Notes under the pieces: model-generated
Databases searched by the model: none
What the model was told of the DNA's origin: nothing
Seen by the model: only the letters and a program-made list of their open reading frames with translations
Part shown: positions 4,848 through 7,403 of the stretch, piece by piece
Numbering within the stretch: position 1 is the stretch's first letter
Layout of the letters: the number at the start of each line of letters is the position of its first letter
Translations under genes and position numbers: made by a program
Source: Oscillospiraceae bacterium
Lineage (GTDB): Bacteria; Bacillota; Clostridia; Oscillospirales; Acutalibacteraceae
Length of the DNA stretch: 7,403 nucleotides
NCBI GenBank assembly: GCA_021640185.1
Contig: JAJXDX010000085.1
Location: 331-7,733, forward strand
Direction: 5' to 3'

Positions 4848-5942
4848 TTATTCGCCCGCCGGGACGCCGAACAGCGCGGCCACCGCCGCACGGTCAAGGT
4901 GCGCGCCGATCACGCACAGCCGCCCGATCACGTCCGCACTGCCGTGGCGCACATCCGGCGCGCCCGGCACGAAGTCGAAATGGATCCACTGCCCGTCTGC
5001 GCCCGCCACGATGCCCTTGGCGCGCAGCACCGTGCCGAAGCGCCCGTCGTCCAGCTGCTGCAGCGCGTGCAGGATCTCGTCCGTTGTAAAGGCCTTGGCC
5101 GTTTCCGCGCCAAAGCTCTCGAACACCTCGTCGGCATGGTGATGGTGGTGATGATGCTCGTGGTCGTGCTCGTCATGATCATGATGATGGTCGTGCTCGT
5201 CGTCGTCATCGTCATCATCGTCGTGGCAGCAGCCGTGATCGTGATCATGATGATGCTCGTGATCGTGATCGTGATGGTGGCCGCATTCCGGGCAAACATC
5301 GTCGTCCTCCACCTCGGCCGCCAGCTGCGCGATCTGGGCCTGCAGCGTGTTTTTGCGCTCCATCGCCGCCAAGATCTGCGCACCGTCCAGCTGCGTCCAC
5401 GGTGTGGTGACGATCGTCGCGTTCGCATTTTGCTCGCGCAGCAGCGCAACGCAGGCGGCCAGCTTCTGCTCATCCATGCCGTCGGTGCGGCTGAGCACGA
5501 TGCAGCTCGCGTGCGCGACCTGATCGTTATAGAACTCGCCGAAGTTCTTCATATACACGCGGCATTTCGTCGCGTCGACGACGGTGGTGAACGTGTCCAG
5601 CTGCACGCCGTCGCCTTCGACCCGCTGCACGGCGCGGATCACGTCGCTCAGCTTGCCGACACCGGACGGCTCGATCAGGATACGGTCGGGAGCGAACTGC
5701 TCCAGCACCTTGTGCAGCGCCTGCGTGAAGTCGCCCACCAAGCTGCAGCAGATGCAGCCGGAGTTCATCTCGGTGATCTCGATCCCCGCCTCGCGCAGGA
5801 ACCCGCCGTCGATGCCGATCTCGCCGAACTCATTCTCGATCAGCACCAGTTTTTCGCCCCGATAAGCCTCGCGGATCAGCTTTTTGATCAGCGTGGTCTT
5901 GCCTGCGCCCAAAAAGCCGGAAAAAATATCGATCTTCGTCAT
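4848..5942 (-). CDS. CobW/COG0523 G3E GTPase with His-rich metal-binding insert
   Basis: This is a 364-residue putative metal-trafficking GTPase. Motifs are Walker A GFLGAGKTT (9-17), the switch region ENEFGEIGIDG (37-47), the metal-binding GCICC (C63, C65, C66), Walker B ILIEPSG (88-94) and base-recognition SRTD (151-154, Arg in place of the usual Lys). A linker at 217-269 holds CPEC, 25 histidines, a CC pair and eight consecutive Asp. A CobW_C-like domain (about 276-364) follows. Such inserts are common in zinc- and nickel-related members, and zinc is the best guess. ATG 5942 gives the usual MTKIDIFSGFLGAGKTT start; a GTG one codon upstream is also possible, and the ribosome binding site (AGAAAGAG) is weak. 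It is first in a two-gene operon. No clear Zur box was found. Confidence 0.93.
   Translation of the reverse strand: MTKIDIFSGFLGAGKTTLIKKLIREAYRGEKLVLIENEFGEIGIDGGFLREAGIEITEMNSGCICCSLVGDFTQALHKVLEQFAPDRILIEPSGVGKLSDVIRAVQRVEGDGVQLDTFTTVVDATKCRVYMKNFGEFYNDQVAHASCIVLSRTDGMDEQKLAACVALLREQNANATIVTTPWTQLDGAQILAAMERKNTLQAQIAQLAAEVEDDDVCPECGHHHDHDHEHHHDHDHGCCHDDDDDDDDEHDHHHDHDEHDHEHHHHHHHADEVFESFGAETAKAFTTDEILHALQQLDDGRFGTVLRAKGIVAGADGQWIHFDFVPGAPDVRHGSADVIGRLCVIGAHLDRAAVAALFGVPAGE
5136..5294 (-). repeat. His/Asp-codon low-complexity tract inside the G3E GTPase
   Basis: This 159-bp in-frame tract is made mostly of CAY and GAY codons encoding the metal-binding linker. Both synonymous codons are mixed (for example the Asp run uses GAC and GAT), so it is not a pure trinucleotide expansion. 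Its near-repetitive nature makes length variation between strains likely. Confidence 0.85.
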
Positions 5943-5970
5943 CACAGATCATCTCTTTCTTGAATGTTCC

Positions 5971-5994
5971 GGACGGGCGCTTTTGCCCCTGTCC
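5971..5994 (-). promoter_or_regulatory. 5'-end hairpin of the G3E operon mRNA
   Basis: GGAC (5971-5974) pairs with GTCC (5991-5994), and GGGC with GCCC inside it, with a 2-nt bulge and a 6-nt loop. It would begin at or within a couple of nt of the predicted transcription start (about 5995), so the mRNA would start with this stem. It is likely a stabilising element. Confidence 0.4.
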
Positions 5995-6001
5995 ACCTGA
6001 T

Positions 6002-6010
6002 ATTATACCA
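6002..6010 (-). promoter_or_regulatory. Extended -10 promoter for the G3E operon
   Basis: On the minus strand the sequence reads TGGTATAAT: a perfect TATAAT (6002-6007) with the TGn extension (6008-6010). No convincing -35 hexamer lies 16-18 bp upstream, which is acceptable for an extended -10 promoter. Confidence 0.65.
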
Positions 6011-6043
6011 CACCCGTCAACCCCCGCACGCGAAACTTTTTCG

Positions 6044-6050
6044 TTCGACA
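6044..6050 (+). promoter_or_regulatory. Spo0A box upstream of spoIIGA
   Basis: TTCGACA is the exact complement of the 0A box TGTCGAA. It lies 61 bp before the chosen spoIIGA ATG. In Bacillus subtilis the spoIIG operon is activated by Spo0A bound near -35 to -55. With a start near 6094 (a poor -10 candidate TAATCT lies at 6082-6087) this box would sit at about -47. The match is only 7 bp long, so context carries much of the weight. Confidence 0.5.
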
Positions 6051-6111
6051 CGATCCGGCATGATCGCGTTCCAAAAAGTGGTAATCTAGGAAAATGAAAG
6101 GGCGTGAGCGC

Positions 6112-6987
6112 ATGGTGATCTATGCGGATATCCTGCTGACGGTCAACTGGTGGATCGATCTGCTGCTGCTGTGCGGAACGCGCCGGGCGTGCGGGATCCG
6201 GGCGCGGCCGTGGCGGCTCGTGCTGGGCGCACTGGTGGGGGCCGCGTCCGCTTTCACGCTGCTGCTGCCGCCGCTGCCCGTGCCGGTCACACTGGCGGTC
6301 AAGGTCGTCACGGCGGCGGCGATGGTGGCCGTCGCGTTCCCATGGCAGGGGCTGCGCGCGATGCTGCGGCCGCTCGCGTGGCTGACGGCGCTGACCGTTG
6401 GGCTGGCCGGGCTGTGCGCGGCACTGTACTTTTATGTCGCGCCGCCGGGGTTTTACGTGAAGAACGGCGTGCCGTACCACATGATCTCGCCGCTGCTGCT
6501 GATCGGGCTGACGACGGCGTGCTACGGCCTGTCGTGCGTGATGACGCACGTGCTGCGGCGGCGCGCGCCGATGGGGACGCGCCACACGGTGGAGATCCGG
6601 CACGGCGGACAGTCGCTGTCCGTCCTGTGCCTGTTCGACAGCGGCGACCATTTGACCGAGCCGTTCTCCGGCGCGCCGGTGATCGCGGTGGAGCGCGGGG
6701 CACTTGCCCGTCTGCTGGACGTGCCGCCGGACATTGCCGCCCTGCCACCCGGCTGGCGGGTGATCCCGTATGCCGCCATGGGCGGCAGCGGACTGCTGCC
6801 CGCCTTTTTGCCGGACGGGATCTCTGTACATACGCCGCAGGGCGAGCTGCCGCTGACCGGCTGCTACGTGGCCGCGTGCCCACCACTGGGCCGCGGCGAA
6901 TACCAAGGCTTGCTCGGCAGCGCCGCGGGCGACCGCCTGCGCGCCGCCGGGGAGCGAATGACCGTTCGGGGGAGGAAAACAGGATGA
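6112..6987 (+). CDS. spoIIGA: Sporulation sigma-E processing aspartic protease SpoIIGA
   Basis: This is a 291-residue membrane protease that cleaves pro-sigma-E to activate it in the mother cell after asymmetric division. The start MVIYADILLTVNWWIDLLLL matches the family's N-terminus, and about five membrane segments follow (roughly 4-21, 34-52, 57-75, 85-108, 127-145). The soluble C-terminal half has the catalytic motif LFDSGD with D176, corresponding to the essential Asp in the LIDSGN of B. subtilis, and the conserved RVIPYAAMG (216-224). ATG 6112 is chosen because AAAGGG (6097-6102) lies 9 nt upstream and the protein then aligns with homologues. The in-frame ATG at 6094 has only AGG 3 nt away. 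The stop overlaps the sigE start (ATGA), coupling protease and substrate. Confidence 0.93.
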   Translation: MVIYADILLTVNWWIDLLLLCGTRRACGIRARPWRLVLGALVGAASAFTLLLPPLPVPVTLAVKVVTAAAMVAVAFPWQGLRAMLRPLAWLTALTVGLAGLCAALYFYVAPPGFYVKNGVPYHMISPLLLIGLTTACYGLSCVMTHVLRRRAPMGTRHTVEIRHGGQSLSVLCLFDSGDHLTEPFSGAPVIAVERGALARLLDVPPDIAALPPGWRVIPYAAMGGSGLLPAFLPDGISVHTPQGELPLTGCYVAACPPLGRGEYQGLLGSAAGDRLRAAGERMTVRGRKTG

Positions 6988-7403
6988 GGTTTTGGGCATG
7001 GCTGCGCGGCTTTTTGCTGCACCGGCGTCTGCTGCGCCGGCTGTGGCGGGAGCAGATCTATTACATCAACGGTGCGGAGGTGCTGCCGCCGCCGCTGTCG
7101 GCGCAGGAGGAGCGCGACGCGCTCGCCCGGCTGGAGGCCGGCGACGAGCAGGCGCGCGATCTGCTGATCACGCACAACCTGCGGCTGGTGGTCTACATCG
7201 TCCGCAAATTCGAAACTTCCGGCGTGGGGATCGAGGATCTGATCTCGATCGGAACGATCGGGCTGATCAAGGCCGTGCGCACGTTCTGCCCCAGCCGCAA
7301 CATCAAGCTGGCAACATATTCCTCGCGCTGCATCGAAAACGAGATCCTGATGTACCTGCGCAAATACACCCAGCGCCGGGGCGAGATCTCGATCGACGAG
7401 CCG
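6984..7403 (+). CDS. sigE: RNA polymerase sporulation sigma factor sigma-E, N-terminal part
   Basis: The first 140 codons of the early mother-cell sigma factor are present; the gene runs off the right edge. Residues 1-26 form a basic, hydrophobic pro-sequence (MRFWAWLRGFLLHRRLLRRL) that would hold the precursor at the membrane. By comparison with B. subtilis, where cleavage is between the two Tyr of EVYYIGG, SpoIIGA should cut here in QIYYING between Y26 and Y27. Region 2 follows, with LRLVVYIVRKFE, GIEDLISIGTIGLIKAV and IKLATYSSRCIENEILMYLRK, nearly identical to known sigma-E. GGGGGAGG (6968-6975) lies 8 nt before the ATG. Confidence 0.97.
   Translation, partial: MRFWAWLRGFLLHRRLLRRLWREQIYYINGAEVLPPPLSAQEERDALARLEAGDEQARDLLITHNLRLVVYIVRKFETSGVGIEDLISIGTIGLIKAVRTFCPSRNIKLATYSSRCIENEILMYLRKYTQRRGEISIDEP

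Noticed and set aside
5136..5294. Possible CRISPR or tandem-repeat array
   Set aside because: The repetitive look comes from His and Asp codons within an intact reading frame; there are no spaced identical repeats.
6011..6050. Zur-type operator for the G3E operon
   Set aside because: No AT-rich palindrome resembling the Firmicute Zur consensus was found around the promoter, so zinc control cannot be supported from the sequence.
6094..6111. Upstream ATG as the start of spoIIGA
   Set aside because: The only Shine-Dalgarno-like bases (AGG) lie 3 nt away, and the extra residues do not match the family's N-terminus. ATG 6112 fits both spacing and homology.
5830..6999. Minus-strand open frame opposite spoIIGA
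   Set aside because: The low-complexity Arg/Gln/His composition and the overlap with spoIIGA and the start of the G3E GTPase mark it as a shadow frame.

Overview
The window is GC-rich, densely coded bacterial DNA. It carries spoIIGA-sigE, an HU gene followed by an S4-domain gene (the hup-rqcP order common in Clostridia), strong AGGAGG-type ribosome binding sites and near-consensus sigma-A promoters. Together these point to an endospore-forming Firmicute, most likely a high-GC clostridial lineage such as the Oscillospiraceae/Ruminococcaceae. The genus cannot be named from the sequence.

Layout: (1) Positions 1-571 hold the start of rqcP and the complete HU gene on the minus strand, with a hairpin between them and a sigma-A promoter about 140 bp upstream of hup. 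(2) Positions 675-3800 hold a three-gene minus-strand operon for an ABC importer of the TrpX/TrpY/TrpZ type: substrate-binding lipoprotein, permease, ATPase. It has a perfect-hexamer promoter and a leader of about 240 nt. (3) Positions 3832-6010 hold a second minus-strand operon of two G3E (COG0523/CobW) P-loop proteins. One has a long His/Asp/Cys metal-binding insert. The other lacks the CxCC motif and appears fused to a YcgQ-like C-terminal domain. (4) Positions 6044-7403 run on the plus strand, with a Spo0A-box-like site, spoIIGA and the start of sigE, which encode the mother-cell sigma factor and its activating protease.

The most interesting part is the leader of the ABC operon. Between the promoter and the first gene lies a 22-codon ORF with a good ribosome binding site whose codons 4-8 read Tyr-Arg-Tyr-Tyr-Phe. 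It is followed by a strong intrinsic terminator (12 bp lower stem plus 4 bp upper stem, then T5GT5). Codons 13-16 of the small ORF can pair over 11 bp with sequence that includes the base of the terminator's 5' arm. This is the layout of ribosome-mediated attenuation, and the control codons suggest that the importer is tuned to tyrosine (possibly phenylalanine) rather than tryptophan. No T-box is evident, although T-boxes often control this transporter family in other Firmicutes.

The long open frames on the opposite strand of the real genes (for example plus-strand 1181-3565) have no ribosome binding sites or recognisable domains. They are by-products of high GC content.
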